DNA of 64,000 bases from Chitinophagaceae bacterium (GCA_016710745.1 JADJVB010000010.1:744001-808000); one strand, 5' to 3'; numbered from the stretch's first letter, positions 47,023-55,348 are shown. Notes: a model not told the origin generated them from the letters alone. Numbers and translations: made by a program.

Positions 47023-50000
47023 ATGGCATTTACACTTCAAAACAAAGTACGGATCGTTACAGCGGCTGCCTTATTTGACGGCCATGATGCTGCTATTAAT
47101 ATTATGCGTCGTATCATGCAGGCCAAAGGCGCCGAAATTATTCACCTGGGCCATAACCGCAGTGTAGCCGAGATCGTTGAATGTGCCATTGAAGAAGATG
47201 TACAGGGTATAGCTATTACCAGTTACCAGGGCGGGCACGTAGAGTTTTTCAAATACATGAAAAACCTGTTGGTGGAAAATGGCTGCGGACATATTAAAAT
47301 ATTCGGTGGCGGTGGCGGCACCATTTTGCCAAGTGAAATTGAAGAACTGCATACTTACGGAATTACAAAAATTTACAGCCCGGATGATGGTCGCAGAATG
47401 GGACTGGAGGGAATGATTGAAGACGTGGTTCTTTCTTGCGACTTTGCGGCCCCCTCGGCCTCCCCTAAATCCCCTCCCATGGAGGGGACTTTGAAGCAGT
47501 CTGCTAACGGCAATAATACATATGCTTTGGGAGAGTGGAAGGATGTAAAAAAAATTGCACGGGCTATCACGATGGCTGAAAATGGTGAAGATTACAGGCA
47601 TCTGTTTAATGGAAAAGCTGAGCATGAATATTTTGAAACAGCCGATAGTTTTTACTACAAATCGTTGAAAGAGTTTGCTTTGCTGCAAAGGGGTAAACCA
47701 ACGGAGGCCGAAAATGCGCTCTGGCGATATTTGAGAGATAAACAGCTTGATGGAATAAAATTCAGAAGGCAGCATATAATTGACAGGTATATAGCAGATT
47801 TTATTTCATTGGAGAATAAGTTGATTGTGGAAGTAGATGGGTCAATTCATCAGTTGCCTGAGAATAAAGAAAGTGATGAACAAAGGACGGCGAGATTGAA
47901 TGAACTCGGTTTTACCGTTATCAGATTTTCAAATGATGAAGTACTACATCATATCGATTTTGTCACTGCTGCAATAAAAGAAAAATGGAATCAGTTAGCA
48001 GAGTCTAAAGTCCCCTCTTTGGGAGGGGATTTAGGGGAGGCCGGAGGGGCTGTCCCTGTATTGGGAATAACCGGTACAGGAGGTGCTGGAAAATCTTCGG
48101 TTACTGATGAGATCGTACGTCGCTTTTTGAATGCATATGAAGATAAAACCATCGCTGTTATTTCGGTTGATCCGTCCAAGAAAAAAACAGGTGGTGCTTT
48201 ATTAGGCGACCGGATCAGGATGAATTCCATTTCTTCGCCCCGGGCTTATATGCGAAGCCTGGCAACTCGTGAAAGTGATAAGGCCCTGAGTGAATATGTA
48301 CAGGAGGCCATTGACATCTGCAAAGCAGCGGCATACGATTTTATTATTTTGGAAAGTGCCGGTGTTGGACAAAGTGATGCCTCCATTTTGGATTATGTGG
48401 ATGTGAGCATGTATGTAATGACGCCTGAATATGGCGCGGCATCGCAACTGGAAAAGATAAATATGCTTGACTATGCTGATGTGGTTTGTGTAAATAAATT
48501 TGATAAAGCAGGGGCGTTGGATGCCCTGCATGATGTACGAAAGCAATTCAAGCGTAATCATGGTTTGTGGTCGGTAAAAGACGAAGAATTACCCATCATT
48601 GGTACTATTGCTGCCCAGTTTAACGATACCGGCGTAAACGAATTGTTTGAAAGGCTGATGGAAAAAGTAGCAGAAAAAACCGGTGTAAAATTTCAGGGTG
48701 AGATAGAGCACCATGCACATACCAAAGATACCTTCAGCCAATCAACTATTATACCGCCTAAACGCGTAAGATACCTGGCAGAGATCGCAGAAACTATTTC
48801 AACTTATGATAGCTGGGTAATTGAACAGTCAACCCTGGCTTCAAAACTTTACCAGCTGGACGGAACAATTAAAACAGCTGCGTTATCTGCCGCAGTTAAA
48901 GAGGAGTTACAAAAGTTAAAGAATTCGTTGGAGGACCAATTGAATCCGGAGTGCAAAAAGCTCATTGAATCCTGGTCCGGGGTTATTGAGCGTTACCAGA
49001 AAGAATTTTATGAATTTAAAGTACGGGATAAAGTGATCCGGCAGCCACTTACATATAAAAGTTTATCGGGTACCGTTATTTCTAAAGTCATTTTACCAAA
49101 ATATAAAGACTGGGGCGATATATTAAAATGGCAGTTGCAGGAAAATGTACCGGGTGAGTTTCCATACACCGCAGGTGTATTCCCATTAAAAAGAGAAGGG
49201 GAAGATCCTACCCGTATGTTTGCCGGCGAAGGCGGACCCGAAAGAACCAACCGCCGTTTCCATTATGTAAGCGTAGGCCAGCCTGCAAAGCGTTTGAGTA
49301 CGGCTTTCGATAGTGTTACGTTGTATGGCGAAGACCCCGATCACCGGCCCGATATTTATGGTAAAGTAGGCAATAGCGGAGTAAGTATTGCTACGGTTGA
49401 CGATGCTAAGAAATTATATAGTGGCTTTGATCTCTGCGATCCAAAAACATCGGTAAGCATGACCATCAACGGGCCGGCGCCCATGCTGTTGGCATTTTTT
49501 ATGAATGCCGCCATTGATCAGCAATGCGAAAAATACATAATTGAAAATAATTTACGGGAAGAAGTAAACAAGATCATTGAATCAAAATGCAAGGTTGAAG
49601 ATCTGCCAAAATATATAGGCACTGACGGCATACCGGTCCATCACGCCTCGCTGCAGAAAATTGCGGGTGCGCTAACTCCCCCCTTGGGGGGCGGGGGGGC
49701 TCTGCCCGAAGGTAATGACGGTCTTGGATTGCGACTCCTGGGCCTGAGCGGAAAAGATGTGTTGCCGGCAGATGTTTATGAATCCATAAAAGCGAAAGCC
49801 CTGGCAACAGTGCGTGGTACCGTGCAGGCCGATATTTTAAAAGAAGACCAGGCGCAAAATACCTGTATCTTCTCTACCGAGTTTGCACTGAAATTAATGG
49901 GTGATGTGCAGGAATATTTTATTACCAATTCGGTTCAGAATTTTTACAGTGTAAGTATCAGCGGTTATCATATTGCCGAAGCCGGTGCCAATCCTATTAC

Positions 50001-50913
50001 ACAATTGGCTTTCACTTTATCTAATGGGTTTACTTATGTAGAGTATTATTTAAGTCGTGGCATGAATATCGACGACTTTGCACCGAATCTTTCTTTTTTC
50101 TTTAGCAACGGAATGGATCCGGAGTATAGTGTGATTGGCCGGGTGGCCCGCCGCATCTGGGCAAAAGCCATGAAGAATAAATATAAAGCCAACAGCCGTT
50201 CACAAAAATTAAAATATCATATTCAAACATCAGGTCGTTCGCTGCATGCGCAGGAAATAGATTTTAATGATATCCGCACTACCTTGCAGGCATTATATGC
50301 GATCTATGATAACTGCAATTCCCTGCACACCAATGCCTATGATGAGGCCATAACAACCCCAACGGAAGAGAGTGTGCGCAGGGCCATGGCTATCCAGTTG
50401 ATCATCAACCGCGAGTTAGGTACTGCCAAAAATGAGAATCCAAACCAGGGCGCATTTTTAATTGAAGAGCTTACTGATATTGTAGAAGAAGCCGTGATGG
50501 CCGAATTTCACCGGTTAACTGAACGGGGTGGGGTACTGGGCGCTATGGAGCGTATGTACCAGCGTAACAAAATCCAGGAAGAGAGTTTATACTACGAAAC
50601 ATTGAAACACACAGGCGAGTACCCCATTGTTGGTGTAAATACATTCCTGAATAAAAAAGGAAGTCCTACTATTTTGCCCACCGAGGTGATTCGTTCAACC
50701 ACAGAAGAAAAAGAATTCCAGATTGATACCCTGCAGGCATTTCATAAACGTCACGCCGAAAAAAGTGCTGCCATGCTGAAGCGTTTGCAAAAAGCCGCCG
50801 TTAACAATGAAAATCTTTTTGCTGAATTGATGGAAACGGTAAAATACTGTTCGCTGGGGCAGATCACTAATGCCTTGTATTCGGTTGGCGGACAATACAG
50901 AAGAAATATGTGA
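47023..50913 (+). CDS. icmF: Fused isobutyryl-CoA/methylmalonyl-CoA mutase (IcmF type) carrying an in-frame DUF559 nuclease domain
   Basis: A 1296-residue protein; IcmF is usually about 1,090. Order: B12-binding domain (about 5-140) with D19-G-H21-D, H21 being the cobalt ligand; an enlarged linker (about 143-346); a MeaI-like GTPase (Walker A G-I-T-G-T-G-G-A-G-K-S-S from 348, later N-K-F-D); and the large TIM-barrel mutase domain to the end. IcmF interconverts isobutyryl- and n-butyryl-CoA type substrates with adenosylcobalamin, and the GTPase part loads and protects the cofactor. The linker contains translated palindromic repeats and a DUF559 nuclease domain (about 205-325). A third repeat is translated near residues 885-896, just before L-P-E-G-N-D-G-L. 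All insertions keep the frame and the catalytic motifs are intact, so the mutase may well work. Solo gene, ATG start. Confidence 0.92.
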   Translation: MAFTLQNKVRIVTAAALFDGHDAAINIMRRIMQAKGAEIIHLGHNRSVAEIVECAIEEDVQGIAITSYQGGHVEFFKYMKNLLVENGCGHIKIFGGGGGTILPSEIEELHTYGITKIYSPDDGRRMGLEGMIEDVVLSCDFAAPSASPKSPPMEGTLKQSANGNNTYALGEWKDVKKIARAITMAENGEDYRHLFNGKAEHEYFETADSFYYKSLKEFALLQRGKPTEAENALWRYLRDKQLDGIKFRRQHIIDRYIADFISLENKLIVEVDGSIHQLPENKESDEQRTARLNELGFTVIRFSNDEVLHHIDFVTAAIKEKWNQLAESKVPSLGGDLGEAGGAVPVLGITGTGGAGKSSVTDEIVRRFLNAYEDKTIAVISVDPSKKKTGGALLGDRIRMNSISSPRAYMRSLATRESDKALSEYVQEAIDICKAAAYDFIILESAGVGQSDASILDYVDVSMYVMTPEYGAASQLEKINMLDYADVVCVNKFDKAGALDALHDVRKQFKRNHGLWSVKDEELPIIGTIAAQFNDTGVNELFERLMEKVAEKTGVKFQGEIEHHAHTKDTFSQSTIIPPKRVRYLAEIAETISTYDSWVIEQSTLASKLYQLDGTIKTAALSAAVKEELQKLKNSLEDQLNPECKKLIESWSGVIERYQKEFYEFKVRDKVIRQPLTYKSLSGTVISKVILPKYKDWGDILKWQLQENVPGEFPYTAGVFPLKREGEDPTRMFAGEGGPERTNRRFHYVSVGQPAKRLSTAFDSVTLYGEDPDHRPDIYGKVGNSGVSIATVDDAKKLYSGFDLCDPKTSVSMTINGPAPMLLAFFMNAAIDQQCEKYIIENNLREEVNKIIESKCKVEDLPKYIGTDGIPVHHASLQKIAGALTPPLGGGGALPEGNDGLGLRLLGLSGKDVLPADVYESIKAKALATVRGTVQADILKEDQAQNTCIFSTEFALKLMGDVQEYFITNSVQNFYSVSISGYHIAEAGANPITQLAFTLSNGFTYVEYYLSRGMNIDDFAPNLSFFFSNGMDPEYSVIGRVARRIWAKAMKNKYKANSRSQKLKYHIQTSGRSLHAQEIDFNDIRTTLQALYAIYDNCNSLHTNAYDEAITTPTEESVRRAMAIQLIINRELGTAKNENPNQGAFLIEELTDIVEEAVMAEFHRLTERGGVLGAMERMYQRNKIQEESLYYETLKHTGEYPIVGVNTFLNKKGSPTILPTEVIRSTTEEKEFQIDTLQAFHKRHAEKSAAMLKRLQKAAVNNENLFAELMETVKYCSLGQITNALYSVGGQYRRNM
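47447..47493. repeat. Palindromic repeat, copy 4 (left copy in icmF)
   Basis: A 47-bp copy with a CCCCTCC/GGAGGGG-type hairpin, in the orientation of copy 1. Its reverse complement matches copy 5 at 41 of 47 positions. It is read in frame as a Pro/Ser-rich peptide (P-S-A-S-P-K-S-P-P-M-E-G-T). Confidence 0.8.
48006..48052. repeat. Palindromic repeat, copy 5 (right copy in icmF)
   Basis: Inverted relative to copy 4, with internal stem TCCCCTC/GAGGGGA around a five-base loop. It is read in frame as S-K-V-P-S-L-G-G-D-L-G-E-A-G-G-A, a flexible Gly-rich linker directly before the GTPase domain. Confidence 0.8.
49676..49709. repeat. Palindromic repeat, copy 6 (inside the mutase domain)
   Basis: CCCCCC-TT-GGGGGG hairpin followed by a G-rich arm. 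It is translated as T-P-P-L-G-G-G-G-A-L just before the conserved P-E-G-N-D-G-L-G element, adding a few residues to a surface loop of the mutase domain. Confidence 0.65.
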
Positions 50914-50940
50914 TCACATCACTATCGTTTAGAACAGCAT

Positions 50941-50974
50941 AGCGCCGCTTTTTATTGGTGAGACGGGGGTGTTG
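50941..50974 (+). repeat. Short interspersed repeat, copy A
   Basis: A 34-bp stretch around TTTTTATTGGTGAGAC matches 55275-55308 at 26 of 34 positions in the same orientation. Both copies lie in gene-free DNA. Confidence 0.35.
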
Positions 50975-50981
50975 AACCAGG

Positions 50982-51032
50982 GGGCAGATCACCAATGTCT
51001 TGTATTCAGTTGGAGGACAATACAAGAGTTGA
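50982..51032 (+). pseudogene. Remnant of a second icmF 3' end
   Basis: The 44 bases from 50981 match the icmF 3' end (from 50856) at 40 positions and read G-Q-I-T-N-V-L-Y-S-V-G-G-Q-Y-K-S-stop. Three of the four differences are synonymous, which points to a copy that evolved as coding sequence. Nothing upstream of it resembles icmF. The rest of 50914-51402 shows no gene. Confidence 0.6.
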
Positions 51033-51402
51033 CAGTAGTTGTATAGACCTGCTATTTAGTAATCTAACGGATGACACTTTACTAACAATGATTTCGAAAG
51101 TTGACAATTGAATAACTTCGGTACCAAGTGGATTTTACAAGCAATTAAATAGGGAACTGAGCAAAATATAATCCGGCCAACAGTTCGTATTTTAAGGAGG
51201 GGCCTACTCTGTATTGACCACACAGTTGGACCATCATCGCCACAAAACATCACGTAGAAGCCGATATTGCAGGAAGAGCCAAATCGAATCGTTACTCAAT
51301 TATTTCTACATTCATTAATCTACATAAACCCCTTCTGTATAGGCACAACAACGTTTCATATCAAACATTTACGTTAATTTGAATTTTTAATTTATTTAAC
51401 TA

Positions 51403-52416
51403 TTGGCTCGCAAAATAAATATTCCAACCATTGTTTTAAACCTGCTGCTCATTGCAATATTCATTTCATTGGCAATATGGTTCGACCCTGGCCGGGAATT
51501 TGTTGGAACAAACAATAAAATAAATGACCAGTATGGGTTATTAAAAATCGTATTGCTTTTATTAAGCATGTTTTACTTAAATATGTATTTGCTCGTACCT
51601 TTTGTGCTTAAGCGTAGAGGTTGGTTGCCTTATCTTGGTGCTTTCATCATTATTTTCATACTATCTCTAATTGTACTTCGCTTCATATTAGCAGGTACAA
51701 TGTTTGTTGTTGGAAGACCTCCCATACCTCCATTAATTATTTTTCTTTTGCTGCTTGTTTTTTCATTAAGCACAAGCATAGGGCTTGCAAACTTCAGAAA
51801 AAAGGAAGCGCAATTTAAAAAGGACCTGGAGTATGAAGCATCTCAGACGGAACTTGCCTTGTTACGTTCTCAAATCAGCCCACATTTTTTATTCAATATT
51901 TTAAATACACTCAGCTCCCTTGCCCGGCAAAAGTCTGATCAGCTCGAAAGTGTAATAATCAATGTATCTCAGCTTATGCGGTATATGCTGTACAATAGAG
52001 CCGATAGAAAAAATTCGCTACAACATGAACTGGAGTATTTGGAAAGTTTTATTCAACTTCAGCAATTGCGGTTTGGGGAAGAGTTACCCATAATAAAGAA
52101 AATAAATGTTGACAACATGGAATCTGAAATAGAGCCGATGATTCTGATTCCATTTATTGAAAATGCGTTTAAGTACGGGATGAACACTATTGCCAACCCT
52201 GAAATAGAAATAGATTTATCAGTACAATCGGGTCTGCTTAAGTTTTTAGTGAAGAACCGATTTAACATTGAATTCAAACCATCCGATGATTCATCTGGAA
52301 TTGGCCTGGAGAATGTAAAGAAAAGACTTTTATTGCTATACCCTAACAGGCACCAGCTGAAAATACAAAACGAGGAAGATTGGTTTATTGTTGACTTAAA
52401 GATTGAGTTATGTTGA
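51403..52416 (+). CDS. LytS/YehU-family sensor histidine kinase
   Basis: A 337-residue protein with four predicted transmembrane helices (about 8-26, 46-66, 78-100, 106-125). A His_kinase region (PF06580 type) follows, with phospho-acceptor histidine in S-Q-I-S-P-H-F-L-F-N near residue 160 and the N-box P-F-I-E-N-A-F-K-Y-G. The ATPase lid is short, with G-I-G-L-E-N-V-K-K-R-L. It senses an unknown envelope signal and phosphorylates the LytTR regulator encoded next. The start is TTG at 51403; no ATG or GTG fits. The gene overlaps the regulator gene by 7 bases. Confidence 0.92.
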   Translation: MARKINIPTIVLNLLLIAIFISLAIWFDPGREFVGTNNKINDQYGLLKIVLLLLSMFYLNMYLLVPFVLKRRGWLPYLGAFIIIFILSLIVLRFILAGTMFVVGRPPIPPLIIFLLLLVFSLSTSIGLANFRKKEAQFKKDLEYEASQTELALLRSQISPHFLFNILNTLSSLARQKSDQLESVIINVSQLMRYMLYNRADRKNSLQHELEYLESFIQLQQLRFGEELPIIKKINVDNMESEIEPMILIPFIENAFKYGMNTIANPEIEIDLSVQSGLLKFLVKNRFNIEFKPSDDSSGIGLENVKKRLLLLYPNRHQLKIQNEEDWFIVDLKIELC

Positions 52417-53117
52417 TGAACTGTATGATCATAGATGATGAACAACCTGCAAGGAGTTTGATGACGGATAATGTTGGTAAAATCCCTTTTCTAATGCTGA
52501 AAGGGTGCTGTAAAAATACGTTTGAGGCAAACAATATCTTGACTAAAGAAAAAATAGACTTAATTTTTTTAGATATTCAAATGCCGGTTGTATCGGGGTT
52601 GCAATTTTTGAGAACGCTGGTTAATCCACCCATGGTTATTTTCACCACTGCTTATGAACAATATGCCCTGGAAGGATTTGAGCTAAATGTAGTTGATTAC
52701 CTAATGAAGCCTTTTTCTTTTGATAGGTTTTTGAAAGCTGTAACTAAAGCTCAGGAACAATTCAATTTCCGAAATGTAAGCGCAATTCATGTTCAGGATG
52801 CTGGGTTCTTTTTTATTCATTCTGAGTACAAAGAATTAAAAATATTGTACCGTGATGTTTTGTATGTAGAGGGCTTAAAAGATTATGTAAAAATTTATTT
52901 AACAAATACAAAATACCCCATCCTCACCCGGCTTAACTTAAAAGGCATGGAAGCAAGGTTGCCACTGTCTATATTCTATCGTGTGCACAATTCGTTCATA
53001 GTAAATATTACCAAAATCACTTCAACACAAAAGACGCAATTGTTTATTGAGCACAAATTAATTCCCATTGGGGCTTCTTTTGCAGCCGATTTTTTTATCA
53101 AATATAAAGGCATCTAA
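52410..53117 (+). CDS. LytTR-family response regulator
   Basis: A 235-residue protein. The receiver domain (about 4-120) has acidic residues D9 and D10, phospho-acceptor D55 in F-L-D-I-Q-M-P and the K of D-Y-L-M-K-P-F. A LytTR DNA-binding domain (about 135-235) contains D-V-L-Y-V-E-G-L-K-D-Y-V and the F-Y-R-V-H-N-S-F motif. It is the partner of the kinase encoded just upstream and may control the small-protein genes that follow at 53.2-55.0 kb, though no operator was identified. The ATG at 52410 overlaps the kinase stop; ATG 52416 is an alternative. Confidence 0.93.
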   Translation: MLMNCMIIDDEQPARSLMTDNVGKIPFLMLKGCCKNTFEANNILTKEKIDLIFLDIQMPVVSGLQFLRTLVNPPMVIFTTAYEQYALEGFELNVVDYLMKPFSFDRFLKAVTKAQEQFNFRNVSAIHVQDAGFFFIHSEYKELKILYRDVLYVEGLKDYVKIYLTNTKYPILTRLNLKGMEARLPLSIFYRVHNSFIVNITKITSTQKTQLFIEHKLIPIGASFAADFFIKYKGI

Positions 53118-53227
53118 GCAAGACTCTTAGTTTCTATCTACACATTACTTCATTCGTCTACACTTTTAAAAAGCCTTTAAACAATCAATCTATTTTAGCA
53201 GTCAATAGAAACTAAAACAATTAAATT

Positions 53228-53578
53228 ATGAACAAGAAATTAATGAACTCTTTGCTTGTGATAGGAGTAGTATTGATCGCTGTAACAAGCTGCAGTAAAC
53301 AGCCAGGGCCACAAACTCCATCGTGTGGGATTGTTGAAGTTACGACTAACGAAGTGATCGCCGGTCAGCAATTTCCGAAAGGTAAATACCAGATCAATGT
53401 TTTTGGTTTGTCTTGCGAGGAGGTTATGGGCGACGAAGGTCTCTTTAGCAAATTCCTGCAGCTCGGGGACAATGAGGTATTGCCAGAACCATGGAGCTAC
53501 CTGGAGGGAGCAGTAGGGGCGCCTAAGTTTGTAAAGGGGACAGGGGTAGGTTTTCGTGCAGAAAGAGTTGGCGATTGA
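53228..53578 (+). CDS. Small lipoprotein, chimeric member of a duplicated family
   Basis: A 116-residue protein. The signal peptide is of lipoprotein type (V-T-S-C-S-K near residue 22) and resembles that of the gene at 54061. The mature part (about 27-116) matches the protein at 53698-54033 at 81 of 90 residues, with two conserved cysteines, and the DNA is also nearly identical. Leader and body thus appear to come from different neighbours. I recognise no named domain. It follows a LytS/LytTR pair by 110 bp and might be regulated by it. Confidence 0.78.
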   Translation: MNKKLMNSLLVIGVVLIAVTSCSKQPGPQTPSCGIVEVTTNEVIAGQQFPKGKYQINVFGLSCEEVMGDEGLFSKFLQLGDNEVLPEPWSYLEGAVGAPKFVKGTGVGFRAERVGD

Positions 53579-53697
53579 TTTTTATTCACGAAAAAAATAG
53601 CATATCCCTAGATATCTTTAGTCTACTCCGATTTGAACTAAATAATACAAATATCGAAAGTGTTTTTGTCTCTTCCATTATTATAAAAAAATCAATC

Positions 53698-54033
53698 ATG
53701 AACAAATTAACATTTCTAAGTATTCTATTCTGTGGTATTAGTTTTTTCACTTATGGACAAGGTCCACAAACTCCATCGTGTGGGATTGTTGAAGTTACGA
53801 CTAACGAAGTGATCGCCGGTCAGCAATTTCCGAAAGGTCAATACCAGATCAATGTTATTGGCATGTCTTGCGAGGAGGTTATGGGGCACGAGGGTCTCTT
53901 TAGCAAATTCCTGCAGCTCGGGGACAATGACGTGTTGCCCGAACCATGGAGCTACTTGAAGGGAGCAGTGGGGGCGCCTAAGTTTGTAAAGGGGCCAGGG
54001 GTAGGTTTTCGTGTAGAAAGAGTTGCCGATTAA
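53698..54033 (+). CDS. Small secreted protein, duplicate of the preceding mature domain
   Basis: A 111-residue protein from the ATG at 53698; the open frame to 53575 has no other support. It has a standard signal peptide (F-F-T-Y-G-Q) without a lipobox, so it should be released to the periplasm or beyond, while its near-identical neighbour is lipid-anchored. The mature domain is about 90 residues with cysteines in P-S-C-G-I and M-S-C-E-E. Function is unknown. The close identity over the mature part only points to recent duplication or gene conversion. Confidence 0.76.
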   Translation: MNKLTFLSILFCGISFFTYGQGPQTPSCGIVEVTTNEVIAGQQFPKGQYQINVIGMSCEEVMGHEGLFSKFLQLGDNDVLPEPWSYLKGAVGAPKFVKGPGVGFRVERVAD

Positions 54034-54060
54034 ATTATTAAAAACATAAAATAAACAATC

Positions 54061-55029
54061 ATGAAGAAAAAATTAATGAAATCATTGCTCGCGTTAGGAG
54101 TAGTATTGGTAACTGTAACAAGCTGTAGTAAAGAAGATGCTCAACCCACTACTGTAAACCCTACTATTGGTCAATGGCAACAATCTGCTGGAACAGCTGG
54201 ATTAAATATGCAGTCATTGTTAACTTATGGTAGTTACAATTTTGCCGGTGGGCAAACTGGTGCTTACCTTTCAACAGATACTGCGGCAAACTATGCATCC
54301 GCTAATAACGGCAACGATGCTGTAGGCCCTACTCGTGGCTTTGCAAAAGACAATACCTTTATTTATACCTGTACCAGTCAAGGTGTTTATAGAAGTTCAG
54401 ATAATGGTGCTACCTGGGTTTCTAAAAGTGCTGGATTATCAGATTTGCGGGGTAGTGGGGTTCTACATGTGGACACAAAATTATTTTATGTTGGACCTAC
54501 CGGAGTTTTTGTATCAACTAACCAGGGAGACAGCTGGAACGCCGCAGGTTTATCGGGAACTGATGTAAGAAGTATTGCAGCAATTAATAACACCTTATTT
54601 GCCGGTACCAATGGTGCTGGCATTTATAAAAGTGCAGACTGGGGCGCAAATTGGGTAGCGGTTAATAATGGTTTAGGAAGCTCCACCAATTTTAGAGCTA
54701 TTGAAAGTAAAGGGAATACACTGTTTGCTGCTGGTCCAACAGGAACAGGTGTTTATCGCTCTACAGATTTGGGTGCTAACTGGACATTGTTAGCAGGCGG
54801 ACTTGCATCTGGTTCATACAGAGGTTTTGCCAGCAACAACGATTTAATTGTTGCGGGTTCGTTTGGAGCGGGTGTTTTTTATTCTAAAGACGATGGAAAT
54901 AACTGGACAGAAATTAATACTGGCTTAACCGATTTAACTATTTTTGATATAGAACTCAATGATAAATATATTATAGCTGCAACAAACACACAAGGTGTTT
55001 TTCGTTATGCCCTTTCAAATGTTAAATAA
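54061..55029 (+). CDS. Lipoprotein with BNR/YCF48-like beta-propeller repeats
   Basis: A 322-residue lipoprotein with lipobox V-T-S-C-S-K near residue 22. The body has several repeats of the BNR/sialidase Asp-box type: S-S-D-N-G-A-T-W, S-T-N-Q-G-D-S-W, S-A-D-W-G-A-N-W, S-T-D-L-G-A-N-W and S-K-D-D-G-N-N-W. This predicts a seven-bladed-type propeller like YCF48/photosystem II assembly factor homologues, which in Bacteroidota are usually surface proteins of unknown ligand. Its leader closely resembles that of the gene at 53228. It is the last gene of the group behind the LytS/LytTR pair. Confidence 0.82.
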   Translation: MKKKLMKSLLALGVVLVTVTSCSKEDAQPTTVNPTIGQWQQSAGTAGLNMQSLLTYGSYNFAGGQTGAYLSTDTAANYASANNGNDAVGPTRGFAKDNTFIYTCTSQGVYRSSDNGATWVSKSAGLSDLRGSGVLHVDTKLFYVGPTGVFVSTNQGDSWNAAGLSGTDVRSIAAINNTLFAGTNGAGIYKSADWGANWVAVNNGLGSSTNFRAIESKGNTLFAAGPTGTGVYRSTDLGANWTLLAGGLASGSYRGFASNNDLIVAGSFGAGVFYSKDDGNNWTEINTGLTDLTIFDIELNDKYIIAATNTQGVFRYALSNVK

Positions 55030-55274
55030 TAGTTTACCAAAAGACACCTGGGAATATCGGGTAACTGAATTTATGGATTGTTGAAGTATTATTTAGTATG
55101 ATTTCTTATTAGGATTGAGAAATGCAAACAATGCAGAGAAGTTTCCAGCCTTCGCGTTTGTTAGTAGCATTTGGTAGATCATACACACATTGTTGAATAA
55201 CAACTACTGCCAACAAAAGGTTTGCCGCATGGCTGGCGAACGATATAGGTGATCATTTTGGTTTTGAATGGCTG

Positions 55275-55308
55275 AGCGTTGTTTTTTATTGGTCAGACTC
55301 GGGCGTCG
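55275..55308 (+). repeat. Short interspersed repeat, copy B
   Basis: Matches 50941-50974 at 26 of 34 positions around TTTTTTATTGGTCAGAC, in the same orientation, again next to a gene end. Confidence 0.35.
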
Positions 55309-55315
55309 GAACAAT

Positions 55316-55348
55316 AAAAAATGTTCCGCCGGGAGCGGAACATTTTTT
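55316..55348 (-). terminator. Terminator of the minus-strand exported protein gene
   Basis: AAAAAATGTTCCGC (55316-55329) pairs perfectly with GCGGAACATTTTTT (55335-55348) around a 5-nt loop. A and T runs at both ends allow action in both directions. It lies 17 bp beyond the stop of the gene at 55366-55836. Confidence 0.88.

Larger units (their letters stand above)
47447..48052 (+). mobile_element. Putative nuclease-palindrome module inserted in the icmF linker
   Basis: The segment is bounded by inverted 47-bp repeats (47447-47493 and 48006-48052). It encodes a DUF559 domain (about 47635-47998) with P-T-E-A-E-N-A-L-W, F-R-R-Q-H, Y-I-A-D-F and I-V-E-V-D-G, the order of the Vsr-like PD-(D/E)XK nuclease fold. 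Between the left repeat and the nuclease lies E-W-K-D-V-K-K-I-A-R-A-I-T, which looks like native IcmF linker. So there may be two events, a solo repeat on the left and nuclease plus repeat on the right. There are no intein splice residues and no transposase. Mobility is inferred from the repeats, not shown. Confidence 0.6.

Noticed and set aside
47447..48052. An intein in IcmF
   Set aside because: There is no Cys/Ser at a possible N-splice site, no closing His-Asn and no Hint-type blocks. The inserted domain is DUF559, not a LAGLIDADG or HNH enzyme within splicing domains.
51056..51253. A 65-residue minus-strand open frame between icmF and the LytS kinase
   Set aside because: No family pattern, no start signal and a composition unlike the neighbouring genes. 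The region is better described as repeat and remnant sequence.
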